This document shows positions 48,804-60,053 of a stretch of DNA of 64,000 nt, piece by piece. Source of the DNA: Doryteuthis pealeii (lineage: Eukaryota; Mollusca; Cephalopoda; Myopsida; Loliginidae); NCBI GenBank assembly GCA_023376005.1, contig CM042179.1:20451458-20515457 (forward strand). The letters run 5' to 3'. Within the stretch, counting starts at the first letter, position 1. Each line of letters starts with the position of its first letter. The notes under the pieces are model-generated. The model was not told the DNA's origin. It ran no database searches and worked only from the letters and a program-made list of their open reading frames with translations. The position numbers and the translations under genes are program-made.

Positions 48804-51480
48804 AAAATAAACAAGGAAAACTAACAAACATCTGATAAAAATGGGAATAACAAAAACAAAAAACAAAACAAAAACAAAAAAACAAAACAAAAAACTACCC
48901 CCCCCAAAAAAAAAAGAAAGAAACATCCTCATTCAATAAATAAATAAATAAATAATAAAGATCCATTTTTTTCTAATACGATAGAGAATGGCAATTTTTA
49001 TTCTGCGAACACAAAATTCGTTGGGATGAATTTTAAAAACTTGAAAAAATTGTATTGAATAAGCAACTAGTTTTTAAACATCAAGATTGTACGAAATTCT
49101 TTAGAAACAAAATTCAGAATTTAAAACACTTGATAAACTTTTCAAAAGTTCATGTATCTGCAAATAAGTATAAAAATTGACTTTAAAAACTTGTCAAAAG
49201 GAAAAAGATGAACAAAAGAAGAAAAGATCAAGAACTTGTGGATGGATCTATATAAGATGTGAATGTTGAGAGGAAAATGCGCAAAAGTAAATAGATAACA
49301 GATTTTTTCTATCAGCTTCTAGTTACTTTAAAATCATCTAAAGACGCTCTGGGAGGAGTAGAGATGAAAAAGTCTCCTGGAGAGCAGACTTAAAGACAAG
49401 ATCATCTGAATTACCGTCCCCACCGTAGTTGATAAAAAAAATCAGGCACTACAAGAAGAGGAAGAATAGAGGGAAGAGAATAAAGTGTAAGTAAAAGAAT
49501 GGGTAGGCACAAAAATGTAAAAAAAAAAAAAATAATAGGGCTTGTAGACATCTATAATCCCCACCCCCCAAAAAACAACCTAAAAACAAGTTGGTTAAGA
49601 TGGCCACCCATAGCTTCAAGCCACATTCTTTGAACTAAGACAATGCCAATCTTCGTTTACCTTTCTGTTTTTAAAATCATGAAACCAGTTCTTAAAGCGA
49701 TCAACTTATTTTCAAAGGTATTAAGAGAAACATAAATATAAAATATTTTATCCTTCATTTATGATGTATAGATTCATGTACCTAAAAAAAAAAAAAAAAA
49801 AGAAAAAAGAAATTCATTTAAAGTTTAAATCTTTATTATTATCAAGAACCGAAACAATCCACAAAAATCACCGAAATAGATTGACTTAACATTGATAGAC
49901 ATGTAATGATAATTTATGTTTCGTCTCATCTCATTAAAGAAGCATTTCATCTAACGGATACAAGAGAACTTGAATGATTTTTATTTTCTTTAACATCTAT
50001 AATTTTGGGAATGTACAGAATCACCAATAAAAAAGTACATCCCTAATACATTTAAAATAAATTGATTTTATTTTAAAACAAAAATGTCAGGGTTTTGATA
50101 ATTTCTAATGGAATATTATACAATGAAAATGGACATTATTAGACGTCATTTGTTACAAAACTCGACAGCACCGAGACTCTGTAGCCATAAATTTGAATAT
50201 AAAGTAGATTCAATATAATTTCATCCTTATATGCAATTATATTTTTGGTTACAGAGGTATTACATACTTTCAATGCAGTTTGGTAATAAATAATTCATTT
50301 TGACTATACAATGTCCCAATAGAAATAATAAAATCTTAATATCGTTGGTTTAGAAAAAAATCAACTTTTATAAAAAGAATTGTTAGCGTATACTTATTAA
50401 TGGTGGATTCTGTTCATCATAATCAATCAATCATGGAAATATATTTTGTACGAAACTACTTTATATAAATCTGATTAAGTTTTTTGAGATTGATTTATGA
50501 TTGATTTACGTTGGGTTTTTTTTTTTTTACTGTCCAATGCATTGACGCTTTGGTTGTTGTAAAACTGTTGTTGAGGAGTTAACACCCCTAAAGGATAAAT
50601 TGGCTCATAGCCTATCATAGTCGACGTAGCAGTGATAGAAACGGAAAATCACTGCGTTTGACTACACACATTTGACCCTCCTCATTCTTGTAAGTTTGTC
50701 TTTGTGAATTGTTCTATTTCTTGTTTTATGTAATAACTATCTATTGGCACCAGATACAAATGCTGAATAAGATATATCTCAAGCACACTATTTATCTGTG
50801 TATCTTTTATCACCTCAACGATACAACAAAAAATGATAATGTTAATAACATAACAACAACAAATGTAAATAATTCGGAAATCTCTAACTATTCGCCAGAC
50901 ACATTTCAGCTGTCCGTGGCGGAGGAGTCGGGTAAATGCATATATCAATTATTGTCATATGAGAGTATATAAAAACAATTAATTTCTATTGTCAATTCTT
51001 TTTGGTTCGGGAAATGCAACTGTCCATTGCCAAGTTGGCGCGAAAAACATGTTCAGCCATTATCACGTGATATCTACTTGACCTGATCATCTGATTCATT
51101 AGCTCGAGGAATGATTGGGCCAAATTCATTAGCCAAATGTATTTTTCTCATCCAAACAGGAACTTTAATATTTTATTTGTTTTTCTAAGCATACATAATT
51201 CTAAGTTTTCAACATAATATTATAAAAATCAGCAGTTGAGCAAATATTTGGAGTATAATTCTGTTTCTTAATGAATCGATTGACATTTCAAATTTTCTAT
51301 TATTTATAAATTTGCTTAAAGGTTTTTCATAGTTAAATTTGCAATTGTTTGTGACTTTTATATTTGTTGCTATTGTTAAGTTCTTATTGATTCTGAGATT
51401 ATTATTCAAGACATTTACCAAAAACGGTTTGGATATTTCTTTTGTTGTTTTGTGTTACATTCAATTTAGTGTAATTAAAC
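48804..51480. other. Non-coding right part of copy C
   Basis: AT-rich without a supported gene. It includes a (CAAAAA)-like tract and C8A10 run near 48850-48915. An 8-bp inverted repeat (GCAGTGAT 50629-50636, ATCACTGC 50648-50655) lies at the point where homology to B ends. Confidence 0.5.
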
Positions 51481-51496
51481 GCATACAGATGTGCAA

Positions 51497-51640
51497 ACTT
51501 ATTTTTCTTTCAAAAATAAAAAAAAAAACCCAAAAAAGACCCCCCCAAAAAAAACCCCAAGAAAAAACCAAGAAAAAACAAACAAAATAAAAAAGACCCC
51601 CCCCAAAAAAAAAACCCACAAAAAACAACAACCAAACAAA
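51497..51640. repeat. A/C low-complexity tract
   Basis: Alternating runs of A and C, including C7A8 and C8A10. It begins about 20 bases after the position equivalent to the end of copy A. Such a tract is hard to sequence and may explain why the other contig stops there. Confidence 0.9.
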
Positions 51641-52049
51641 CAAAAGCGAAGTTGACTTTTATAAGGATAACTTTTAAATCAGAAAACTTTCTACATTTTT
51701 TTTAATTGTTAAAAGTTGTTCTCTGAAAGGTAATCTTCTATTTTAAGGCCACTGTGTTCATGTTTGTTTTAAAGTAATCCACGTTGTATAATCCTAACAC
51801 TTAATTTATCACTTCCTATCTATTTAATCTTTTCTTTAAGTGCACTTGGATATTCAAGTCCGCAATTCACCAAAATAACAGGCCTGGAGTTAATAAAGCT
51901 ATAGCAGTTATATTCTTTATTAACTAGGATACTTTTGTCTTTTCTCTATCATTTCCTTTGGGTAACCGTTTTGAAAGTGATTCTAAAGTTTGCAAGGGAA
52001 CACATCAAGCAGTTTTGAAAGTGTATTATTGTGTGTATTAAAATTCTTT
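51641..52049. other. Non-coding stretch
   Basis: No gene. The part to about 51730 recurs inverted inside noisy copy A at 14395-14545. Confidence 0.5.
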
Positions 52050-52612
52050 TAATATTATATTCGCCCTGTCGGTGGGCCGTTAGAATACACCGACTGCACC
52101 TCTGCAGAGAGGTAAGCCTACCCCATGAGACCACCTGTTGGCCGTGGGTGGCAACCCGTGATGCTTAAGGATAGAACCCAGGTGGATGAGCAGTCAATGA
52201 CTTGCAATACTCCACTTTGGCCCTATCTTGGGCTAGACGGGCGGTGGAGAGACTCACTCCGATCAATCGGCTGGTCACGTCAAGCCCTAGCAACTATATG
52301 ATTGCCCCAACCCTATTGCCCTTATGGCAACCCCAATCCCTTTTTATCATATGGGTGCTAGAAGGCGGTGACTGAGGGCCTACATGTCCTGGGGATGTGG
52401 AGCGCCCCTTCATCACCATTGCTCCCTGGTCCACTCTGGCCCGGAGTGGTAGTACCTGTTAGGGTCCCATCTATGGGTTAAATAGAAAAACATGAGTTGA
52501 TAAACAAAATTGTATTATGCATTAAGAATGAATTTATTTCACAACTTTTTCGGCATTAAATGACTCACCGAGGTTGATATGCCGTAAAACAAACCAAACC
52601 AAACCAAACCTT
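52050..52612 (+). mobile_element. Probable non-LTR element 3' end with (ACCAA)n tail
   Basis: A block of clearly higher GC (52060-52480) than its surroundings, without an open frame. It ends in TGACTCACCGAGGTTGATAT, GCCGTAAAAC and a short AACCA repeat (52588-52610). A GC-rich untranslated segment ending in a short simple repeat is typical of non-LTR retrotransposon 3' ends. Family not identified. Confidence 0.5.
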
Positions 52613-53136
52613 TAATATTTTATTTGTAATTTCTTTGCAATTTCTAATACCAAAAGTCTGTATGATGCGATTGGAGGGACTAACAAGTTAGAAGCTACAA
52701 ATGCCATTTTAAGAACAGCAGTTGACAACAAAATAATAATCCATGAAGAAATGTTTACATGGGCAAAGGGGAATGTTAAAAGAGGCATAGCAATGTTTTT
52801 GTTATGTAAAATGTTTTTCTTATATCTTTTGTTAGTAAAGATGTCCTCAATCATGAAAAAAAGAAGAATGTTCCAAGTCATTATTATATCAGTGTGAATA
52901 CCATTTCTTGAAGTAGATCTTATCACTGTTTCATTCTTAATGGAGAATCTTTAGTAATAATAAGGGTTTCTAATGATATCATCCATGATAAACATGTAAC
53001 AATGCTGGCTTAATAACAAAAGATTACAGAAATAACCTGGCAAATACATTGCATGCTGACGTATTGAGATATGGTGTATTGTATTAATACGGAAGTGCTT
53101 TGATGAAAACCAAAATGTCTACATAAAATACATGAA
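52613..53136. other. Non-coding stretch
   Basis: A minus-strand frame of 104 codons (52612-52926) has no recognisable domain, and the composition is near that of the background. Nothing else seen. Confidence 0.4.
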
Positions 53137-53405
53137 GCACTCGTTGTGTAATGGTTATTATCATAGGAAATGGACTTGTCGAACCGAGTTTAAATCCTAT
53201 ACGAGGCAGTTTGAATTTTCCCATAACACTAATACCCTTGGGAAAAGTTTGCATTCAACTATTTTCCCTCTAGTTTTGGGTTAATAGTGGGGCGGACTGG
53301 GATCTTTAAACTTGGTTAGGCAACCAGTCTAGAAGGAAATCTCTGAATTCAAACCCAGCTTAAAAAATTGACCTTGCAGCACATCCTACTTGAGTGGCGG
53401 GGTTG
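53137..53405 (+). mobile_element. SINE family 2, divergent copy
   Basis: Head GCACTCGTTGTGTAATGG, B-box-like GAGTTTAAATCCTATA, then CATAACACTAATACCCTTGG, GTGGGGCGGACTGGGATC and the 3' end CACATCCTACTTGAGTGG CGGGGTTGGTAA. It is a full-length but older copy than those in the triplicated unit. No microsatellite follows it, unlike three other copies. Confidence 0.85.
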
Positions 53406-54716
53406 GTAAAAATTAATGAGTAGAAATGGTTTAAATTTAGTCAGGATGAATGATTCTTATTTAAGTTAATGTTGAGTATCATATACAATTATATAATACT
53501 TTAAACTGGTTCATTATTGACAAAATGAAGATTTGCACGAAAATACAAATTAATAGATTATTTCAACAAAATGAAGTTGATAAGGAATAAAGTCTTATAA
53601 ACATTGTCCATTTTGTCTGCATCTCTGTATTAGTAGAATGCTTATAGTTTAGAAAAATAGAAAATATCTTGATATTTTCAACTTCAATTTTGTACATTGA
53701 CTGTTCTTTAATTGTCCATTGTTTCAAGTTTTAACGACCATTCTCTACTGCAAATCTGTTCTTATCATATAAGAAATAAAGTATATACATGCTGCTTTAC
53801 GACACCGGAAGTCTTCTGAACAAGCTTCTTTTTCAAAACGAAACGGTCTGTTTACCCCCCCCCAATTCAACCCCCCCCAAAAAAAAACAAAAACAAAAAA
53901 AACACCATACATGTAGATAACATCTATAATATTTTTACAACAAAATAAATTTTCACAACCACACACCACATTATTTCTTGGAAATAAATTTAAACAAAAC
54001 AAAAAAATATACGCATAAATATTTGCATTGCTTTCTCACTTGTGTAATTTTTCATATTCATAATCCAGAAAAAATTATGTTTTCCTCTTTAAAATCTTAA
54101 CACGTTTGTAAATCGCTGTCGACTCCTTAAGTTTATAAAAAATCCCTATTGATAGAAAGTAGTAATACCTTAAAGTTGAATAATCAAATAAAGCCAAAAA
54201 AAGGGCAGTATATATTTAAGTTAGAAGAAATGTTCTTATTAAGAATAGTGGCCCCTATTTAATAAATCCTATGTTACATTGATACTTTATTATATTTCTA
54301 AGCAATGGGCAAAAACCTGGATGTTTTGGCCAGTTTTAATCCGATTTCTGTCACATAAAAAATACATAAGTGCTAATGATTCATTGACAATAAATATCCA
54401 TAAATGATAATTTTTATTAAATTCAATATAGCATGGTAAATTTCTCTTATAAATTACTTGGTCAGAATTATTATGAAAAATATTTTATGAAAGGTAACAT
54501 TTTCTGTGGCAGTTTGGCGAATCAGAACATGAGGATAAGTTTTAATTGGTTTAGATTTCAGGATTGATTTGTTTTTAGAAAATACGTGACCGATTGAAAT
54601 GTTATCAATATCTAAGGTGGTATCGACAGACACTTAAGAAATGTTTGGTGTTTTCATATGGAATGACTCATTTTTCATGAAAAACCCACAAGGAGATAAT
54701 CTTGATTTCAGACAAC
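53406..54716. other. Non-coding stretch
   Basis: AT-rich with a C/A run near 53856-53905. No gene seen. Confidence 0.5.

Positions 54717-54764
<48 letters not shown>
54717..54764. repeat. (AC)n microsatellite
   Basis: About 24 AC units. Confidence 0.97.
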
Positions 54765-54765
<1 letters not shown>

Positions 54766-54783
54766 CGTTTATGTAGTAACTTA

Positions 54784-54856
<73 letters not shown>

Positions 54857-54878
54857 GAATTAAGTTACTAAATAAACG
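54766..54878. repeat. Inverted repeat around a (TA)n core
   Basis: The arms 54766-54788 and 54856-54878 are complementary over 23 bases with two mismatches. They enclose about 67 bases of (TA)n with one interruption. The whole can fold as one long hairpin. Confidence 0.85.
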
Positions 54879-54948
54879 GAGACACTTGGTCTATGCTTCC
54901 TGAAATAGACTATAAGCAAAGAATCTAAGTCTTCTGTTATATTTTTTT

Positions 54949-54952
<4 letters not shown>

Positions 54953-55002
<50 letters not shown>
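54953..55002. repeat. (TA)n microsatellite
   Basis: About 25 TA units. Confidence 0.97.
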
Positions 55003-55004
<2 letters not shown>

Positions 55005-56017
55005 AGATTTACATTATTAAACTAAATCTTATTCCTATTCAAAGACCATTTATATATTAGAAACCACCGAGTTTTTCAAAAATAAAATGTATTCAGATAA
55101 TAATGGTATTTTTGAAAAACAAAAAAAACAAAAAAGAAAAATGAAAAACAAAAAACAAAGCAAATCTATAACAAAAAAGAAAGAAAAGAAAACGACAAAA
55201 AATAAAAACCCAGCGCCCCCACCCCCACAAAACAACCCCCCCCCAAAAAAAAACAAACAAAAACCAAAACCCCAAAACACTTCAATAAAATTTAAGGAGG
55301 TTTGGATCTTCGGAACGAACTAGAAACAGCTGAGGTATCAACAATAACATGTTCAGCGTTCTTATCAGGATAGGTGCGCCGTTCGCCCAGAAGAAATGAT
55401 CTTATTGCAATCACGTGATATCTCCAACCCAATCCCTGTAGAGTTTATTTGGTGTGAATACATAACAATTTCAGGCGATTCGGGGTGGTCGCTTTGGACC
55501 CTGTCTTTATTGCATTTACCATTTCAGTACAGGAAAAATGTAATTGAGTATTATATATTATTATCTTGCAAGACTATTCTTACTCATCGCGGAAAAAAAA
55601 TATCACATCATGCGAATTCTTTAGCATCAGTCAGATAACAGCAATATTCCTTTCATGTTTCCTGACTCAAGTTGTCTGTATTGATACAAAACATGGGTCA
55701 GGAACTCTTTGGTGAAATACACTGATGTTTATAGGGTTTATAAAACTGTCATTTTTAATTCATTTGTTAGCAAAGATGCTAATCGTAGGGAATATTACAC
55801 CTACATAAAGTTCTTTGTGGATTTTATTGATCTTTTCTGTTTGTTTATAAGAAAAAATACAACTCTTCAATTTATTTATGTGCTTATATATATTTCTTCT
55901 AAAAATGTTGTTAGTAAAATATCATTTTTTTAAAATCAATTTGCAAATGACTTTATAGTATGGTGGATTCAGTTACTTGAAGAAATTAATAGATGTAATA
56001 ATAAAACATCCTTGCCG

Positions 56018-56019
<2 letters not shown>
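55003..56019. other. Non-coding stretch with purine-rich tract
   Basis: 55115-55275 is A-rich with C runs. 55316-55640 has more balanced composition and an 80-codon plus-strand frame (55396-55638) that I cannot assign to any family. It may be part of an unidentified repeat. Confidence 0.4.

Positions 56020-56064
<45 letters not shown>
56020..56064. repeat. (TA)n microsatellite at a SINE 3' end
   Basis: About 22 TA units directly joined to the 3' end of the minus-strand SINE-2 that follows. Confidence 0.97.
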
Positions 56065-56066
<2 letters not shown>

Positions 56067-56332
56067 AATCCCTCCGCACGAACAGGATATGACACAAGGT
56101 CAATTTCTTAAGCGGAATTTAACAGATTTGAATTCAGAGTTTTCCTTCTTCTAGACTGGTTGCCCAACCAAGGTTAAAGAGCCTAGTCTGCCCTACTATT
56201 TATTCATAGCTGAAGGAAGAGTAGGATTCATACATTTCCCAAGGGTATTAGCGCTAAGTGAAATGCAGGAGTTGAACTCGGGGCGACGAGCATCTTCCAT
56301 GAATTTAACCATTACACCACACGCTTTCATAT
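56065..56332 (-). mobile_element. SINE family 2
   Basis: The minus strand starts near the head GTGTGGTGTAATGGTTAAAT, with GAGTTCAACTCCTG as B box (about 56267-56280, near the family's usual spacing). The body has TTAGCGCTAATACCCTTGGG and AGGGCAGACTAGGCTCTTTA. The 3' end is CGTGCGGAGGGATTGGTATA. The 3' end continues as (TA)n. Confidence 0.88.
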
Positions 56333-56388
56333 TGCCGCAATATAAACGCTGTAGCTCAAAAATAATTCACGATCACAAAAAGCCCCGA

Positions 56389-56390
<2 letters not shown>

Positions 56391-56482
<92 letters not shown>
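56391..56482. repeat. (TC)n(TA)n compound microsatellite
   Basis: About 18 TC units followed by about 28 TA units with a sharp switch. Confidence 0.97.
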
Positions 56483-56486
<4 letters not shown>

Positions 56487-56552
56487 CAATTAGAAATATA
56501 AGGTTGCAATTCATCCTCGATTTTAATGTCATGAAATAGAAAAATGAATTGT

Positions 56553-56900
56553 ACACATAGCGTAGTGGATATAGGCATTGAGTTCTAAGTGACAGTTATC
56601 TCCGGGTTACAAGTTCACTCCTGGGCAAAGGTGACAGTAACATAGAATAATTAACACATCTTAACACTTGTACCCAGTCATGGTTAATGGAATGAGAACA
56701 GTCTACACCCGGGGATTGAATAAAGGGTTCGGTTTGAAGTTCTATGAAGAAGGGGGCCCGAGTTCGAGAAGGTTCCAGAATCCGACAAGAAATACCCGAG
56801 GAAGGCCGGAGGGTACATCGGCCGAAACGTTGGGCAAGAACAATAAAGATGAGAACAATAGTCCGAATAATACAAATAATAAAAAATTATATAAATTCTG
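56553..56900 (+). mobile_element. SINE-like element with tRNA head and hammerhead-like motif
   Basis: The head has an excellent A box, TAGCGTAGTGG (56558-56568), and a B-box-like TACAAGTTCACTCCTGG (about 56608-56624). Downstream at 56796-56831 there is a degenerate hammerhead-like core: CCGAGGA, a 5-bp stem GGCCG/CGGCC, and GAAAC. The 3' part is AATAAAGATGAGAACAATAG followed by an A/T-rich tail. Known family fact: schistosome Sm-alpha elements combine a Pol III promoter with a hammerhead. This element has a similar layout, but a shared origin is only inference. Confidence 0.6.
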
Positions 56901-57094
56901 GAATTAGTGAATTATTATTGAATTAATCAAATTCACTATGAAATAAATTGTTCCTCTACCTAAATTGACAACTTAAGTACATTACAACTCCAAGTGGCTG
57001 GAAGATTATGTTGCGCCAGTATTTAAAGTAGGGAAGATCAGTCTACTGTAAAAATTATAATTTAGAATCCTGCATTCTTATGTGGTGCCATTAT

Positions 57095-57247
57095 ATATTT
57101 ACCAATCCCTCCACAAGAGTAGGATGTGACACAAGGTCAATTTTTTATGCGGGTTTTAACAGATTTGAGTTCAGAGTTTTCCTTTTCCTTGACTGGTTAC
57201 CTAGCCAATTTTAAAGAGCCCAGTCAGTCCCATTATTTACCCATAAC

Positions 57248-57321
<74 letters not shown>

Positions 57322-57440
57322 TTGTTGGATGCACAAATTTCCCCAAGGTTATTATCACTACGTGAAATGCAAACACCCTCCTCTGGTGCCATTATGCAAC
57401 TATCTCGGCCACGAAACAGACCACTAGTAGTCATTTACTA
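57095..57440 (-). mobile_element. SINE family 2 interrupted by (GA)n
   Basis: The 3' end (CTTGTGGAGGGATTGGTAAA on the minus strand) is at about 57096-57116. The segment with CTCTTTAAAATTGGCTAGGT and GGGACTGACTGGGCTC follows. The body then meets a 69-base (GA)n array exactly where other copies have CTCCAGTTATGG. On the far side AATAACCTTGGGGAAATTTG resumes the SINE. The head is poorly conserved. Confidence 0.75.
57250..57318. repeat. (GA)n microsatellite inside a SINE
   Basis: About 34 GA units, grown from the GGAGGGAGA-like motif of the SINE body. Confidence 0.95.
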
Positions 57441-58305
57441 AGCTTAGCTTAGTAAAAGACCAAAAGTACTGGGACTTCCGGTGGTAATCGAACTCATTAA
57501 CAATGGCCTGCTAGCATAATCAAACCGCAAGTAGATCAACTTTAAATTTATTGAGAACAAATATAATTTCATATAAAGTTTAAGTACGATATAAAAGGTT
57601 TGAGAGTGGGGGGTGTAATATACAAAATAAGGCGCGAAAGAATTGATAAAAACGAAATTCCTAAGATAAAATAAAAAGAGAATAAAAAGAAGCTCATGAA
57701 AAAAGGATGAGGAAAATAAACAAATGTGCTTAAAACAAAGAAAAATTTGAATAAAACCAAGGAAATGCATTGGTTTGTCAGAGTATTAAGATATACTAGC
57801 AGGATCATATTATGATAATTCAATTATTTCAACCTTTGATATGTTTACTTAAGAGTTATTGTTAAATAATTCAATATGTAAAAAAACTATAATAATCTTG
57901 ATTTAACTCTCTCTTACTCTTTTTTCTTTCTTTCCTTCTTTTTATCTTTTCATTATGTTCGATTGAAACAGATTAGCGTTATCCCTTCCGCGAGCTCACT
58001 TTCTCTATCTTTTCCCTACACTCTTTCTTTCTTTCTTTCTTACTTATTACATTTTCTTCTGTGTAGAATACCCTTTTCTTCCCTTTCTTTCTTTATTATA
58101 AAAGCAGAGTGGTCTACTATTTAGCTGAGGTGATCACACTCATAAGAAATAAGAATTCGCGGATAAGCAACACCAGATATCAGGATTTACATTTTTGCAT
58201 TTCTTCTTGAACGATTTGGATGGTCTCATTTTTAACCAGAGGGTGTTTCAAGATGATAACAGCTGTACTTTTAAGTAACACGAGTATTAATGTATAGATT
58301 TGTTT
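57441..58305. other. Non-coding stretch
   Basis: No gene. One isolated unit similar to the minisatellite at 58306 lies at about 57766-57793. CT-rich patches occur at 57905-58100. Confidence 0.45.
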
Positions 58306-58535
58306 TTAGAGCACTAAATTGTATTGGTTTATTAGAGTATTAAATGTATTGATTTGTTAGAATATTAAAATACATTGGTTGATTAAAGTATTAGAATGTA
58401 TTTGTATTTTTTAGAATATTAAAAATATATTGGCTTCTTAGACAATCAAAATACATTGGGTTGTTAGAGTATAAAAAAATGTATTGGTTTATCATATAAT
58501 TTAAATGTATCGGTTTGTTAGATTAAAAAAAAATG
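58306..58535. repeat. Degenerate ~28-bp minisatellite
   Basis: About seven diverged units near AATGTATTGGTTTGTTAG followed by AGTATTAA. Lengths vary from about 27 to 35. Confidence 0.8.
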
Positions 58536-58884
58536 ACAAAAGTTAAATGTTTTTAATTGGAAGACCAAGTAGATGAAGTGAATCAATTTAAACATTTTAT
58601 CAGAAGTATTTTCTACTTTCGAATAATTCTCGTTTAATAATGCAAATATCTAACATCCATTTTCAAAGAATTATTCAGATAATTAAATTCCTATTTGTTT
58701 TTGTTGTTCACACAATGTTTGCCGGTATTCTTCAGGTGTAAAATGCAAATACTTGTTCATCAATAACTGCAAGCATAATTTAATCGTTAATGATGATGAA
58801 GATAGCTGAATAGTTATCTTCCTGAGAGTATTAATTAATAGGAATCTATATTTCTTTCCGTCACAAAATGAATAAAAAGTTTAT
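58536..58884. other. Non-coding stretch
   Basis: AT-rich, nothing recognised. Confidence 0.5.
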
Positions 58885-59045
58885 TAAAAAAACAACAACA
58901 AAAAGCAAAAACAAAACAATACAAAACAATACCCCCCCCAAAAAAAAAAACAACAAAAACAAACAAAAACAAAAACAAAACCAAAATCAAAACAAAGCAA
59001 AAAACAAAACCCCTCCCGACAAAAAAATAAAAATACAAACAAATA
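58885..59045. repeat. A/C low-complexity tract
   Basis: A run of CAAAAA-like units with one C9A10 block near 58931-58950. Confidence 0.9.
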
Positions 59046-59196
59046 ATAATAATGATAAAAAAGAATTGCAATAAGTCTCCTACTTAGATCTTAGAATAAA
59101 TATAATTCAGAGAAATAACGAGGGAAGATCCGAATATATACTTTAAAATAAATAATTAGATGATATCTTTTTTAAATTAATGAACATAAAAGGTGT

Positions 59197-59198
<2 letters not shown>

Positions 59199-59270
<72 letters not shown>
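59199..59270. repeat. (AC)n(AT)n compound microsatellite
   Basis: About 27 AC units then about 9 AT units. Confidence 0.97.
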
Positions 59271-59981
59271 TCATCCGTGGATATCTTGGTGACCTAAAGT
59301 TTCAACAATAAGCATGAATTATGATGTGAACAAATTGGAGTTGAACAATAACTTATAAATAAAAAAATGAATATCTAAAATGTATTTATCTCGTTGAAAA
59401 ACGGCAAGAAAACTACATGGAGTTCTTAAAATATAAGATCTTAAAATGAATATTAAGATGAATATTAGTATATTTTAATTTTCCCTACATTGTTCAATTT
59501 TGATCCCACGAATTATTTGATCGATAAATCTGTGGTCTATGTTGTAGTTGACTTGAACATTTGGTGAGTAAAACCAAAGGCTTAATGAAGATTAGGGTAA
59601 CAACTTACTGATGTATCTATGTAAAAAAATGAACAATTACTATTATAAAACATTTTTTTATACTAGCAAAAAAAAAAGTTAAAAATGTATGTTAATTCAA
59701 TAAGAAAAAAAAGCGTGTTTATTTAAAAGTAGATAAGAGTTATCGATTATACACTAATTAAAGTGACTGATTTCAGAGTGGTACAGTCAGAGTATCCTAA
59801 GCCCCACTGGCAGGGCGTACTGAATAAATTGAGTCAAATAAATAAAAATATAAGTAGAAAACAACATCATTTTTATGAGTAAAATTTCTCAAGTCAAATC
59901 ATAAGTACATATTTTAGAGTAAACAGAAATCTAAAAACATTTAAATAAAAATAATTTCTCTAGATTCAAACATTTCTTTCA

Positions 59982-59992
<11 letters not shown>
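59271..59992. other. Non-coding stretch
   Basis: AT-rich, nothing recognised. Confidence 0.5.

Positions 59993-60049
<57 letters not shown>
59993..60049. repeat. (AT)n microsatellite
   Basis: About 28 AT units preceded by a short CT run. Confidence 0.97.

Positions 60050-60053
<4 letters not shown>

Larger units (their letters stand above)
35276..51480 (+). repeat. Copy C of the triplicated unit, forward
   Basis: Parallel to A starting at A position about 1811, and reverse complementary to B. The first 350 bases carry more indels against A than the rest. Stretches between the features listed below have no gene and repeat what is described for A. Confidence 0.93.

Noticed and set aside
54717..55002. 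Telomeric or centromeric satellite
   Set aside because: The repeats are simple dinucleotides. No TTAGGG-type or long satellite unit is present.
55330..55425. Homology between 51040-51080 and 55340-55425 (shared ACATGTTCAGC and ATCACGTGATATCT)
   Set aside because: The two short matches are in the same order but with very different spacing. This is too little to call a repeat.
55396..55638. 80-residue protein gene
   Set aside because: No recognisable domain, no splice or promoter context, and its length is within chance for this window.
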